A stretch of DNA of 11,312 nucleotides from an uncultured Oscillospiraceae bacterium (lineage in GTDB: Bacteria; Bacillota; Clostridia; Oscillospirales; Oscillospiraceae). The translations under genes and the position numbers were made by a program. The stretch covers positions 1 through 11,312 of the forward strand of contig CAKSXP010000036.1 in the NCBI GenBank assembly GCA_934515035.1, in the 5' to 3' direction. Below, in pieces: positions 5,806 to 11,312 of this stretch (position 1 is the first letter of the stretch; every line of letters starts with the position of its first letter). Below the pieces are notes generated by a model. It was given only the letters and a program-made list of their open reading frames with translations, was not told the DNA's origin and made no database searches.

Positions 5806-6345
5806 ATGAGATCCGTATCCGTCCGAAAGCTCGTTATTTCCGCGCTTATGCTCGCGCTGTGCCTCGTTCTGCCGCTGCTTACCGGGCAGCTCCAGCAGAT
5901 CGGCTCCGCCCTGCTTCCGATGCACCTGCCCGTGCTGCTGTGCGGCTTCGTCTGCGGCTGGCCCTGGGGCCTTGCCGTCGGCTTTATCGCGCCGCTGCTG
6001 CGCTCCGTCACCTTCGGTATGCCGAAGCTGTTTCCGACAGCCGTGGCAATGGCCTTTGAGCTGGCCGCCTACGGCGCGTTCTCGGGCCTCTTCTACCGGC
6101 TCCTGCCGCGCAGAAACGGCTATATCTGGGTCAGCCTCGTCCTTGCGATGCTGCTCGGCCGCGCCGTCTGGGGCCTCGTCATGACCGTGCTTTCGCTCGC
6201 CGCTGCCGGCGTGAGCTTCGGTCCCTCCGTGTTCCTCGCCGGGGCGTTCATAAACGCCGTTCCCGGCATCGTGATCCAGCTCGTTCTGGTCCCGCTCATC
6301 GTTATCGCGCTGAAAAAGGCAAGGCTCATACAGGATGGACGCTGA
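5806..6345 (+). CDS. ECF transporter S component (substrate-specific membrane subunit)
   Basis: Integral membrane protein of 179 aa with about six hydrophobic segments, the usual size of an ECF S component. These proteins bind a vitamin or related micronutrient and dock on EcfA-EcfA'-EcfT for uptake. Segment 1 carries the A-x-x-x-A motif (A13-L-M-L-A17) that contacts EcfT in known S components. A conserved-looking central part, LPMHLPVLLCGFVCGWPWG followed by FIAPLLRSVTFGMPKLFPTA, contains the charged and aromatic residues likely to line the binding site. The substrate is not identifiable by eye. ATG at 5806 is chosen because GAGGAG is the only nearby ribosome site, although 12 nt is a long spacing. 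The 3' end overlaps the kinase gene by 11 nt. The A, A' and T subunits are at 7859-10373. Confidence 0.9.
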   Translation: MRSVSVRKLVISALMLALCLVLPLLTGQLQQIGSALLPMHLPVLLCGFVCGWPWGLAVGFIAPLLRSVTFGMPKLFPTAVAMAFELAAYGAFSGLFYRLLPRRNGYIWVSLVLAMLLGRAVWGLVMTVLSLAAAGVSFGPSVFLAGAFINAVPGIVIQLVLVPLIVIALKKARLIQDGR

Positions 6346-6886
6346 AAGGATACTCCGCCTGATAAAGGACGCCGGGACTCCGCTCATTGCGGCGATCGAC
6401 GGGCGCTGCGCCGCGGGCAAAACGACGCTTGCGCGGGAGCTTTCCGAAGCTCTCCGCGCGCCCGTCGTGCACATGGACGATTTTTACCTGCCCTTTGAAA
6501 AGCGGACGCCCGAGCGGCTCGCCGCGCCCGGCGGAAATTTCGACCTCGAGCGCTTCATGGACGAGGTCTATGCCCCGCTCTCGCGCGGCGAAGCCTTCCG
6601 CTACGGCGTTTTCGACTGCTCCCGCGGCGTTATCGGCGCGGAGCGGGATATCCCGCGCGCCGGGGTCGTTATCGTCGAGGGGGCCTATTCGCTGCACCCG
6701 GCGCTCCGTCCGCTGTACGGTCTGCGCATTTTCTGCGATGTTGACAGCGAAACGCAGCTTGCGCGCCTGAAAAAGCGCGAAAGCCCCGCCGCCTTCGAAA
6801 ACTTCGTCCGCAAGTGGATACCGATGGAGGAAAACTACCTCTCCGCGTTCGGCGTGCGGGACATCTGCGACGCCGTATGCCCGTAA
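6335..6886 (+). CDS. Uridine-kinase-like P-loop small-molecule kinase
   Basis: A 183-aa cytoplasmic kinase of the uridine kinase/phosphoribulokinase/pantothenate kinase fold. The Walker A loop is G23-R-C-A-A-G-K-T30. HMDDFYLP (46-53) supplies the catalytic acidic pair, VIVEGAYSLHP is the third core strand, and the Arg/Lys-rich lid is LARLKKRESP. It is near the lower end of the family's length. The ATG at 6335 overlaps the transporter gene by 11 nt and only a weak ACAGG precedes it, so translation is probably coupled. With the S component this forms an uptake-and-phosphorylate salvage pair. Candidate substrates are a nucleoside, pantothenate or queuosine; queuosine comes to mind because QueK-type kinases adjoin ECF S components in some clostridia (from memory). 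The substrate call is open. Confidence 0.85.
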   Translation: MDAERILRLIKDAGTPLIAAIDGRCAAGKTTLARELSEALRAPVVHMDDFYLPFEKRTPERLAAPGGNFDLERFMDEVYAPLSRGEAFRYGVFDCSRGVIGAERDIPRAGVVIVEGAYSLHPALRPLYGLRIFCDVDSETQLARLKKRESPAAFENFVRKWIPMEENYLSAFGVRDICDAVCP

Positions 6887-6889
6887 AAA

Positions 6890-6922
6890 CCCGCCCCGTT
6901 TCAGACCGGGGCGGGCATTTTT
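6890..6922 (+). terminator. Intrinsic terminator after the kinase gene
   Basis: Perfect 9-bp GC stem CCCGCCCCG (6890-6898) with CGGGGCGGG (6907-6915), 8-nt loop, then CATTTTT. It starts 4 nt after the kinase stop codon and closes the transporter-kinase transcription unit. Confidence 0.93.
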
Positions 6923-6928
6923 CTGCGG

Positions 6929-6957
6929 TTGACCTGACAAATTTTCAATGATATAAT
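6929..6957 (+). promoter_or_regulatory. Promoter of the methyltransferase–ecfA1A2T–truA operon
   Basis: -35 TTGACC (6929-6934), 17-bp spacer, -10 TATAAT (6952-6957), immediately after the kinase terminator. Transcription would start near 6964, about 35 nt before the methyltransferase ATG. No other promoter was seen between here and truA, where genes overlap or nearly abut. Confidence 0.9.
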
Positions 6958-6998
6958 ATACTGTCAATTTGTATTTTAATGTAGGTGGGCATTTCATC

Positions 6999-7862
6999 AT
7001 GTGGTTATCGGATAAATGGAAGGATTATGAACTCATAGACTGCTCCGGGGGCGAAAAGCTCGAGCGCTGGGGCGACAGGATACTCGTGCGGCCCGATCCG
7101 CAGGCGATATGGAAAACGCCGCGCCGCGACAGACGGTGGAAGGACTTTTCCGCGCGCTATATCCGCAGCGACCGCGGCGGCGGAGCGTGGGACAAGCGCG
7201 CCCTGCCCGAATCGTGGCGCGTATCCTACGGCGAGCTGACCTTCAATGTAAAGCCCATGAACTTCAAGCACACCGGCCTTTTCCCGGAACAGGCGGCAAA
7301 CTGGGACTATATCATGGCAAAGATCCGCAGGGCGGACCGTCCCGTGAACGTCCTCAACCTTTTTGCATACACCGGCGCGGCGACCGTTGCGGCGGCGAAG
7401 GCGGGAGCCTCCGTCTGCCATGTGGACGCGGCGAAGGGCATGGTCGCCTGGGCGAAGGAAAACGCGGAGGCCAGCGGGGTCCGCGAGGCTCCCGTGCGCT
7501 GGATCGTCGACGACTGCGCAAAGTTCGTCGAGAGGGAGATCCGCCGCGGGCGCAGATACGACGCGGTCATCATGGACCCGCCGAGCTACGGGCGCGGCCC
7601 GTCCGGCGAGATATGGAAGCTGGAGGAAAACCTCTGGCCCTTCGTGGAGCTGGTTTCCGGTGTTCTCTCCGACGATCCTCTTTTCGTTGTCATAAACTCC
7701 TATACGACGGGGCTTTCCGCCTCGACGCTGACATACATCTCCGAAAGCATATTCACAAAGAAGTTCGGCGGACACAGCGAGAGCCAGGAGCTCGGACTGC
7801 CCGTAACGGCGAGCGGACTTGCTCTGCCGTGCGGCGCAAGCTGCCGCTGGGAGGCAAAATGA
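6999..7862 (+). CDS. Class I SAM-dependent methyltransferase, RlmI/RlmK-like, without PUA domain
   Basis: A 287-aa S-adenosylmethionine-dependent methyltransferase resembling 23S rRNA enzymes of the RlmI group. After an N-terminal beta-rich part (about 1-90) comes FKHTGLFPEQAANWDY, typical of this group. SAM-binding motif I is NLFAYTGAA (120-128), the acidic residue of motif II is D143 in HVDAAKG, and motif IV is D193-P-P-S-Y-G. RlmI itself is near 400 aa with an N-terminal PUA domain, which is absent, so the exact target base is uncertain. ATG at 6999 is preferred over an in-frame TTG at 6969 because AGGTGG lies 10-11 nt before the ATG and the TTG would sit about 5 nt from the predicted transcript start. 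It overlaps ecfA1 by ATGA and leads its operon. Confidence 0.87.
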   Translation: MWLSDKWKDYELIDCSGGEKLERWGDRILVRPDPQAIWKTPRRDRRWKDFSARYIRSDRGGGAWDKRALPESWRVSYGELTFNVKPMNFKHTGLFPEQAANWDYIMAKIRRADRPVNVLNLFAYTGAATVAAAKAGASVCHVDAAKGMVAWAKENAEASGVREAPVRWIVDDCAKFVEREIRRGRRYDAVIMDPPSYGRGPSGEIWKLEENLWPFVELVSGVLSDDPLFVVINSYTTGLSASTLTYISESIFTKKFGGHSESQELGLPVTASGLALPCGASCRWEAK

Positions 7863-8695
7863 AAGACCCCATCATCAGCATAAAGGATCTTGTTTTCACA
7901 TATCCGGAGGAGACCGCGCCCGCGGTAAACGGCGTTTCGCTCGACATAGCGGAGGGCAGCTTCACCGCCGTTCTCGGCCACAACGGCTCCGGAAAATCGA
8001 CCCTTGCAAAGCACATGAACGCGATCCTCGTCCCGACGGAGGGAACGGTGCTCGTAGACGGCATCGACACCCGCTGCGAGGACCGGCTGCTCGATATACG
8101 CCGCACGGTCGGCATGGTGTTCCAGAACCCGGACAACCAGATCGTCGCAAACGTCGTTGAGGACGACGTTGCCTTCGCGCCGGAGAATCTCGGCGTTGAA
8201 CCGGCGGAGATACGCAGGCGGGTGGATTCCGCGCTGAAGCAGGTCGGAATGTACGAATTTCGCCTGCACGCGCCGCACCTGCTCTCCGGCGGACAGAAGC
8301 AGCGCGTCGCTATCGCCGGCGTGCTTGCGATGCAGCCGCGTGTCGTCGTGCTCGACGAGCCGACGGCGATGCTCGACCCCGTCGGGCGGCGGGAGGTCAT
8401 ATCCACGGTGACGCGGCTCTGCCGCGAGACCGGCATGACCGTCATCCTCATAACCCACAACATGGACGAGGTCATAGGCGCGGACAGGCTCGTCGTCATG
8501 TCCTCCGGCCGCATCATCGCGGACGGCAGGCCGGCGGAGGTCTTTTCCCGCGTCGAGGAGCTCAAGGCCGAGGGCCTCGCCGTTCCGGAAACGACGGAGC
8601 TTCTCTGGCGTCTGCGCCGCGACGGCTTCGATCTGCCGCTCGACGCGCTGACGGTCGGCGACTGCGCCGCGGCCATCGCCGCGAAACTCATATAA
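7859..8695 (+). CDS. ecfA1: ECF transporter ATPase subunit A1
   Basis: ATP-binding subunit that, with EcfA2, powers uptake through EcfT and interchangeable S components at the cytoplasmic membrane face. All ABC motifs are present in 278 aa: Walker A G40-H-N-G-S-G-K-S-T48, Q-loop Q89 in FQNPDNQ (typical of the A1 type), signature LSGGQKQR (142-149), Walker B VVVLDEP with catalytic E167, D-loop near 173, and switch H200 in ITHNMDE. The C-terminal 60 residues are the EcfA-specific dimerisation domain. ATG at 7859 follows GGGAGG at 4 nt and overlaps the methyltransferase stop. The frame is open much further upstream inside the methyltransferase gene, but that part has no ABC similarity. ecfA2 follows after 17 nt. 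Confidence 0.96.
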   Translation: MKDPIISIKDLVFTYPEETAPAVNGVSLDIAEGSFTAVLGHNGSGKSTLAKHMNAILVPTEGTVLVDGIDTRCEDRLLDIRRTVGMVFQNPDNQIVANVVEDDVAFAPENLGVEPAEIRRRVDSALKQVGMYEFRLHAPHLLSGGQKQRVAIAGVLAMQPRVVVLDEPTAMLDPVGRREVISTVTRLCRETGMTVILITHNMDEVIGADRLVVMSSGRIIADGRPAEVFSRVEELKAEGLAVPETTELLWRLRRDGFDLPLDALTVGDCAAAIAAKLI

Positions 8696-8712
8696 CTCAA
8701 AGGAACCAACCA

Positions 8713-9576
8713 ATGTCAACTATCGAGGTCCGGGGGCTCAGCCACGTTTACAGCAAGGGCTCCCCTTTTGAAAAAACCGCCATCGACAATGTCGATCTGA
8801 CCATACCGGCCGGAAGCTTTGTCGGCCTGATCGGCCACACCGGCTCCGGAAAATCGACCTTTATCCAGCATCTGAACGGACTTCTCAAGCCCACGTCCGG
8901 CGCCGTCCTTCTCGGCGGAAAGGACATTTTTGCAAGCAGGGAAAGTCTTCGCAGCGCGCGCTTCCGCGTCGGGCTGGTGTTCCAGTACCCGGAATATCAG
9001 CTGTTTGAGGACACGGTATACCGCGACATCGCCTTCGGCCCGAAGAACATGAAGCTGACGGAAAAGGAGATCGACGAGCGCGTGCGCGAGGCCGCGAGCT
9101 TCACCGGCGTCGGCGAGGCGCTGTTCGAGCGCTCGCCGCTGGAACTTTCGGGCGGTCAGAAACGTCGTGTAGCCATAGCCGGAGTTATCGCGATGCGGCC
9201 GGAGGTGCTCATTCTGGACGAGCCGACGGCGGGACTGGACCCCGCTGGCCGCGGGGACATTCTCGGCAACATAACCGAATATCACCGCCAGACGGGCTCC
9301 ACGGTCCTTCTGGTGTCCCACAACATGGACGACGTTGCGCGCATCGCGGAGCGGATCATCGTTTTCCACAGCGGCGCCGTCGCCATGGACGGCACGCCGG
9401 CGGAGGTCTTTTCCCACGGGCGCGAGCTCGAGAGCATGGGTCTTTCCGTGCCGGATGCCGCAAAGATCGCCGGCGCGCTGCGCGAAAGGGGCGTTCAGCT
9501 GCCGGAGGGCATCTATACGACCGACGCGCTCGAGAGCGCCATTCTCGCCCTGAAGGGGGGTGGCGCACCGTGCTGA
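8713..9576 (+). CDS. ecfA2: ECF transporter ATPase subunit A2
   Basis: Second ATPase of the ECF module, 287 aa, forming a heterodimer with EcfA1 that grips the coupling helices of EcfT. Motifs: Walker A G41-H-T-G-S-G-K-S-T49, Q-loop Q91 in FQYPEYQLFE (the Tyr-Pro-Glu form typical of A2), signature LSGGQKRR (145-152), Walker B VLILDEP with E170, and switch H203 in VSHNMDD. The N-terminal insert SKGSPFEKTAIDNV is characteristic of A2 proteins. ATG at 8713 has AAAGGA 9 nt upstream. Its 3' end overlaps ecfT by 7 nt. Both ATP sites look intact, so no degenerate site is predicted. Confidence 0.96.
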   Translation: MSTIEVRGLSHVYSKGSPFEKTAIDNVDLTIPAGSFVGLIGHTGSGKSTFIQHLNGLLKPTSGAVLLGGKDIFASRESLRSARFRVGLVFQYPEYQLFEDTVYRDIAFGPKNMKLTEKEIDERVREAASFTGVGEALFERSPLELSGGQKRRVAIAGVIAMRPEVLILDEPTAGLDPAGRGDILGNITEYHRQTGSTVLLVSHNMDDVARIAERIIVFHSGAVAMDGTPAEVFSHGRELESMGLSVPDAAKIAGALRERGVQLPEGIYTTDALESAILALKGGGAPC

Positions 9577-10373
9577 AGGATATCACGCTGGGCCAGTATT
9601 TCCCCGGCGACACGCTCGCGCACAGGCTCGACCCGCGCACAAAGCTCCTTCTGGTCGTCGTCTATATCGCCGCGCTGTTCACGGCGAAAAACTGGTTTTC
9701 CTACGGTCTTGTGCTGCTGGTGCTCATCTGCTGCATGGTCATCTCCCGCATCGGGCCAAAAACTCTGCTGACAGGACTCAAGCCGCTTATCCTCATCATA
9801 ATCCTGACGGCGATACTGAACCTTTTCTATACCGACGGGCGCGTTCTCGTCCGGTTCTGGATCTTCCGCATAACCGCGGAGGGCATCAAAAGCGCCTTCT
9901 TCATGGTCATGCGCATAATAATGCTCATCTCGGGCACCTTCCTGCTGACATATACGACCAGCCCGATCGCGCTGACGGACGGGCTTGAAAAGCTGCTCGG
10001 TCCGCTCAAGAAGATCAGGGTGCCGGTGCACGAGCTGTCGATGATGATGAGCATCGCGCTGCGCTTTATCCCGACGCTGATCGAGGAAACGGACAAGATC
10101 ATGTCCGCGCAGAAGGCGCGCGGCGCGAGCTTCGAAACGGGAACGCTGACGGAGCGCGCAAAGGCGCTGCTGCCGCTGCTGGTGCCCCTGTTCGTAAGCG
10201 CCTTCCGCCGCGCGGACGAGCTTGCAACGGCGATGGAGTGCCGCTGCTATCACGGCGGCGAGGGCCGCACAAGGATGAAACAGCTTCACATGGAACGCCG
10301 CGACGCGGCGGCGCTCCTGTTCGGAGCCCTGGTGCTTGCCGGGGTCATCGTTCTCAGGAGATTCGGACTGTGA
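9570..10373 (+). CDS. ecfT: ECF transporter transmembrane energy-coupling subunit
   Basis: Membrane scaffold joining the EcfA1-EcfA2 ATPases to S components; 267 aa, normal for the family. Hydrophobic segments lie near residues 26-60, 70-86, 106-130 and 245-263, with long amphipathic coupling helices between them. Coupling motif 1 is A183-R-G185 in AQKARGAS. Motif 2 reads C224-R-C226 in AMECRCYHGG, where AMEARCYRGG or AMEARGY is more common; the Arg that contacts the ATPase is kept. The LDPRTKL element near the N-terminus is a family signature. The start is GTG at 9570, 7 nt inside ecfA2, with an AGGGGGG ribosome site upstream. The stop overlaps the truA GTG start. The module would serve the S component at 5806 and probably others elsewhere in the genome. 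Confidence 0.95.
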   Translation: MLKDITLGQYFPGDTLAHRLDPRTKLLLVVVYIAALFTAKNWFSYGLVLLVLICCMVISRIGPKTLLTGLKPLILIIILTAILNLFYTDGRVLVRFWIFRITAEGIKSAFFMVMRIIMLISGTFLLTYTTSPIALTDGLEKLLGPLKKIRVPVHELSMMMSIALRFIPTLIEETDKIMSAQKARGASFETGTLTERAKALLPLLVPLFVSAFRRADELATAMECRCYHGGEGRTRMKQLHMERRDAAALLFGALVLAGVIVLRRFGL

Positions 10374-11137
10374 GTGAAAGAAACATTGCCCTGCGCCTGA
10401 GCTATGACGGCAGCCGCTATCACGGCTGGCAGGTGCAGAAAACCGAAATAACCGTCGCCGAAACGCTGGAACAGGCGCTCTCAAAGGTCTGCGGCCACCG
10501 CGTCAAGGTCACCGGCTGCGGGCGGACAGACGCGGGCGTGCACGCAATGCGCTACTGCGCCAATTTCCGGACGGAAAGCCGCATCCCGGTCGACCGGCTC
10601 CCGCTGGCGGTCAACTCCCGCCTGCCGGGGGACATATCCGTCTCCGCCGCCTGCGAAGTTGCGCCGGAGTTCAACGCGATCGGCTCCTGCATCAAAAAGG
10701 AATACGTCTACAAGATACACAACAGCCGCATACGCGACCCGTTTCTGCAGGACCGCGCCTGCTTTTATCCCGCGCCGCTGGACATCGGCATGATGCAGCG
10801 CGCCGGGCGCGCCTTTGAGGGCACGCACGATTTCCGCGCCGTCCGAAGCGTCGGGACCGAGACGAAAACGACCGTCCGCACGGTCTACTGGTGCGGGGCG
10901 GAGCGCGTGGGCGACCTTATAACCGTTTCCGTCTGCGCGGACGGTTTTCTCTACAACATGGTGAGGGCGATCGTCGGAACGATGGTCTATGCCTCCCACG
11001 GCAAGCTCGCGCCGGAGGACATCCCGCACCTGCTAGAGCTGGGCGACCGCCGCCTGACCGGCCCGACGATGCCGCCGCAGGGGCTGTATCTATCCCGCAT
11101 ATGGTATGACGGCCCTGCGGGGGAAATGATGATATGA
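10370..11137 (+). CDS. truA: tRNA pseudouridine synthase A (positions 38-40)
   Basis: Converts uridine to pseudouridine at positions 38-40 of the tRNA anticodon arm. The 255-aa length is normal. The active-site motif GCGRTDAGVHA places the catalytic aspartate at D54. Other landmarks are LSYDGSRYHGWQVQ at the N-terminus, KEYVYKIHNS, FEGTHDFRAVRS and FLYNMVRAIVGTM near the end, closing with PPQGLYLSRIWYD. The start is GTG at 10370, overlapping the ecfT stop by 4 nt (GTGA), with AGGAG about 9 nt upstream; the open frame before it lies within ecfT and lacks TruA similarity. The ecfA1-ecfA2-ecfT-truA order is widespread in Firmicutes, usually with rplQ before and rplM-rpsI after; neither is here. 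Confidence 0.97.
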   Translation: MSERNIALRLSYDGSRYHGWQVQKTEITVAETLEQALSKVCGHRVKVTGCGRTDAGVHAMRYCANFRTESRIPVDRLPLAVNSRLPGDISVSAACEVAPEFNAIGSCIKKEYVYKIHNSRIRDPFLQDRACFYPAPLDIGMMQRAGRAFEGTHDFRAVRSVGTETKTTVRTVYWCGAERVGDLITVSVCADGFLYNMVRAIVGTMVYASHGKLAPEDIPHLLELGDRRLTGPTMPPQGLYLSRIWYDGPAGEMMI

Positions 11138-11150
11138 CATTTCCTTTTTG

Positions 11151-11164
11151 GCGCTGACTAGCGC
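11151..11164 (+). terminator. Small hairpin after truA, possible weak terminator
   Basis: GCGCT (11151-11155) and AGCGC (11160-11164) around GACT form a 5-bp perfect hairpin 13 nt after the truA stop. No T-run follows directly; the nearest, CTTTTCTG, begins about 9 nt later. It may end the operon weakly or be part of the repeat that fills the rest of the window. Confidence 0.35.
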
Positions 11165-11201
11165 AAGGGTAGCTTTTCTGTTTATTTACTTCTATTTTCA
11201 G

Positions 11202-11287
11202 CTTTTGGCTTTACCATGCCTTGTTTCCTTCGGAGAGGTACTTTTCTTGCTCCTGCAAGAAAAGTACCCAAAAGAACAGGCCAAAAG
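11202..11287. repeat. Palindromic REP/MITE-like intergenic element
   Basis: The core is a perfect inverted repeat, GGTACTTTTCTTGC (11237-11250) with GCAAGAAAAGTACC (11255-11268) around TCCT. An outer pair CTTTTGGC (11202-11209) and GCCAAAAG (11280-11287) brackets it, with unmatched sequence between, as if one flank had diverged. No open frame or transposase lies inside. Strong stem, outer terminal repeats and position after a gene end fit a REP-type or miniature mobile element. It could also act as a bidirectional transcription stop for truA. Confidence 0.65.
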
Positions 11288-11312
11288 GGGACTGCGTCAG
11301 AAGAAGCGCGCT

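Noticed and set aside
5701..6474. 257-codon antisense frame over the S-component leader and gene
   Set aside because: Shadow of the transporter gene: Gln/Arg/Asp-rich translation, no domain, and it runs through the terminator hairpin.
6969..6998. TTG start giving a methyltransferase ten residues longer
   Set aside because: It would lie about 5 nt from the predicted transcript start with no room for a ribosome site; ATG at 6999 has AGGTGG upstream.
7109..7858. Upstream in-frame extension of the ecfA1 frame through the methyltransferase gene
   Set aside because: The extension has an Arg-rich, low-complexity translation without ABC similarity. The ATG at 7859 has a strong ribosome site and gives a normal-length EcfA1.

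Overview
The window comes from a fairly GC-rich Gram-positive anaerobe, most likely a clostridial relative (Oscillospiraceae-like or a neighbouring order). The grounds are: a family 5 peptide-binding lipoprotein; a complete energy-coupling factor (ECF) module ecfA1-ecfA2-ecfT followed by truA; DUF3842 and ThpR; consensus SigA-type promoters with 17-bp spacers; strong AGGAGG-like ribosome sites; and compact ATGA/GTGA gene overlaps. No tRNA, rRNA, CRISPR array, transposase or phage gene was seen. Base composition looks uniform across the genes, so I see no sign of a recently acquired island.

Layout. Positions 1-4535 read on the minus strand: the N-terminal part of a peptide/nickel-type solute-binding lipoprotein (runs off the left edge); a 460-bp non-coding stretch with GC-rich dyads; a terminator; a two-gene operon of a tandem PhzA/PhzB-like (NTF2-fold) protein and a MarR-type regulator under a consensus promoter; and a lipid-anchored M3-family zinc oligopeptidase. 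A divergent promoter region (4536-4650) separates this from the plus-strand half.

The plus-strand half has three transcription units. (a) thpR plus a DUF3842 gene, overlapping by ATGA, from an extended -10 promoter sitting inside a 7-bp perfect dyad. (b) An ECF S-component gene overlapping a uridine-kinase-like P-loop kinase gene. It has a perfect TTGACA-17-TATAAT promoter and a leader of about 160 nt that ends in a roughly 20-bp intrinsic terminator just before the ribosome site. This looks like a transcription attenuator or riboswitch. (c) An RlmI-like methyltransferase, ecfA1, ecfA2, ecfT and truA, almost all overlapping, from another strong promoter. The window ends in a palindromic repeat of 14-bp perfect arms.

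How the genes fit together. The ECF A1-A2-T proteins form the shared energising module. The S component of unit (b) is a plausible client that brings in a small vitamin- or nucleoside-like molecule, and the adjacent kinase would trap it by phosphorylation. The attenuated leader is then a natural place for ligand feedback. This leader with its transporter-kinase pair is the best candidate for an undescribed regulatory system here. The second is the duplicated PhzA/B-like protein with its own MarR regulator.
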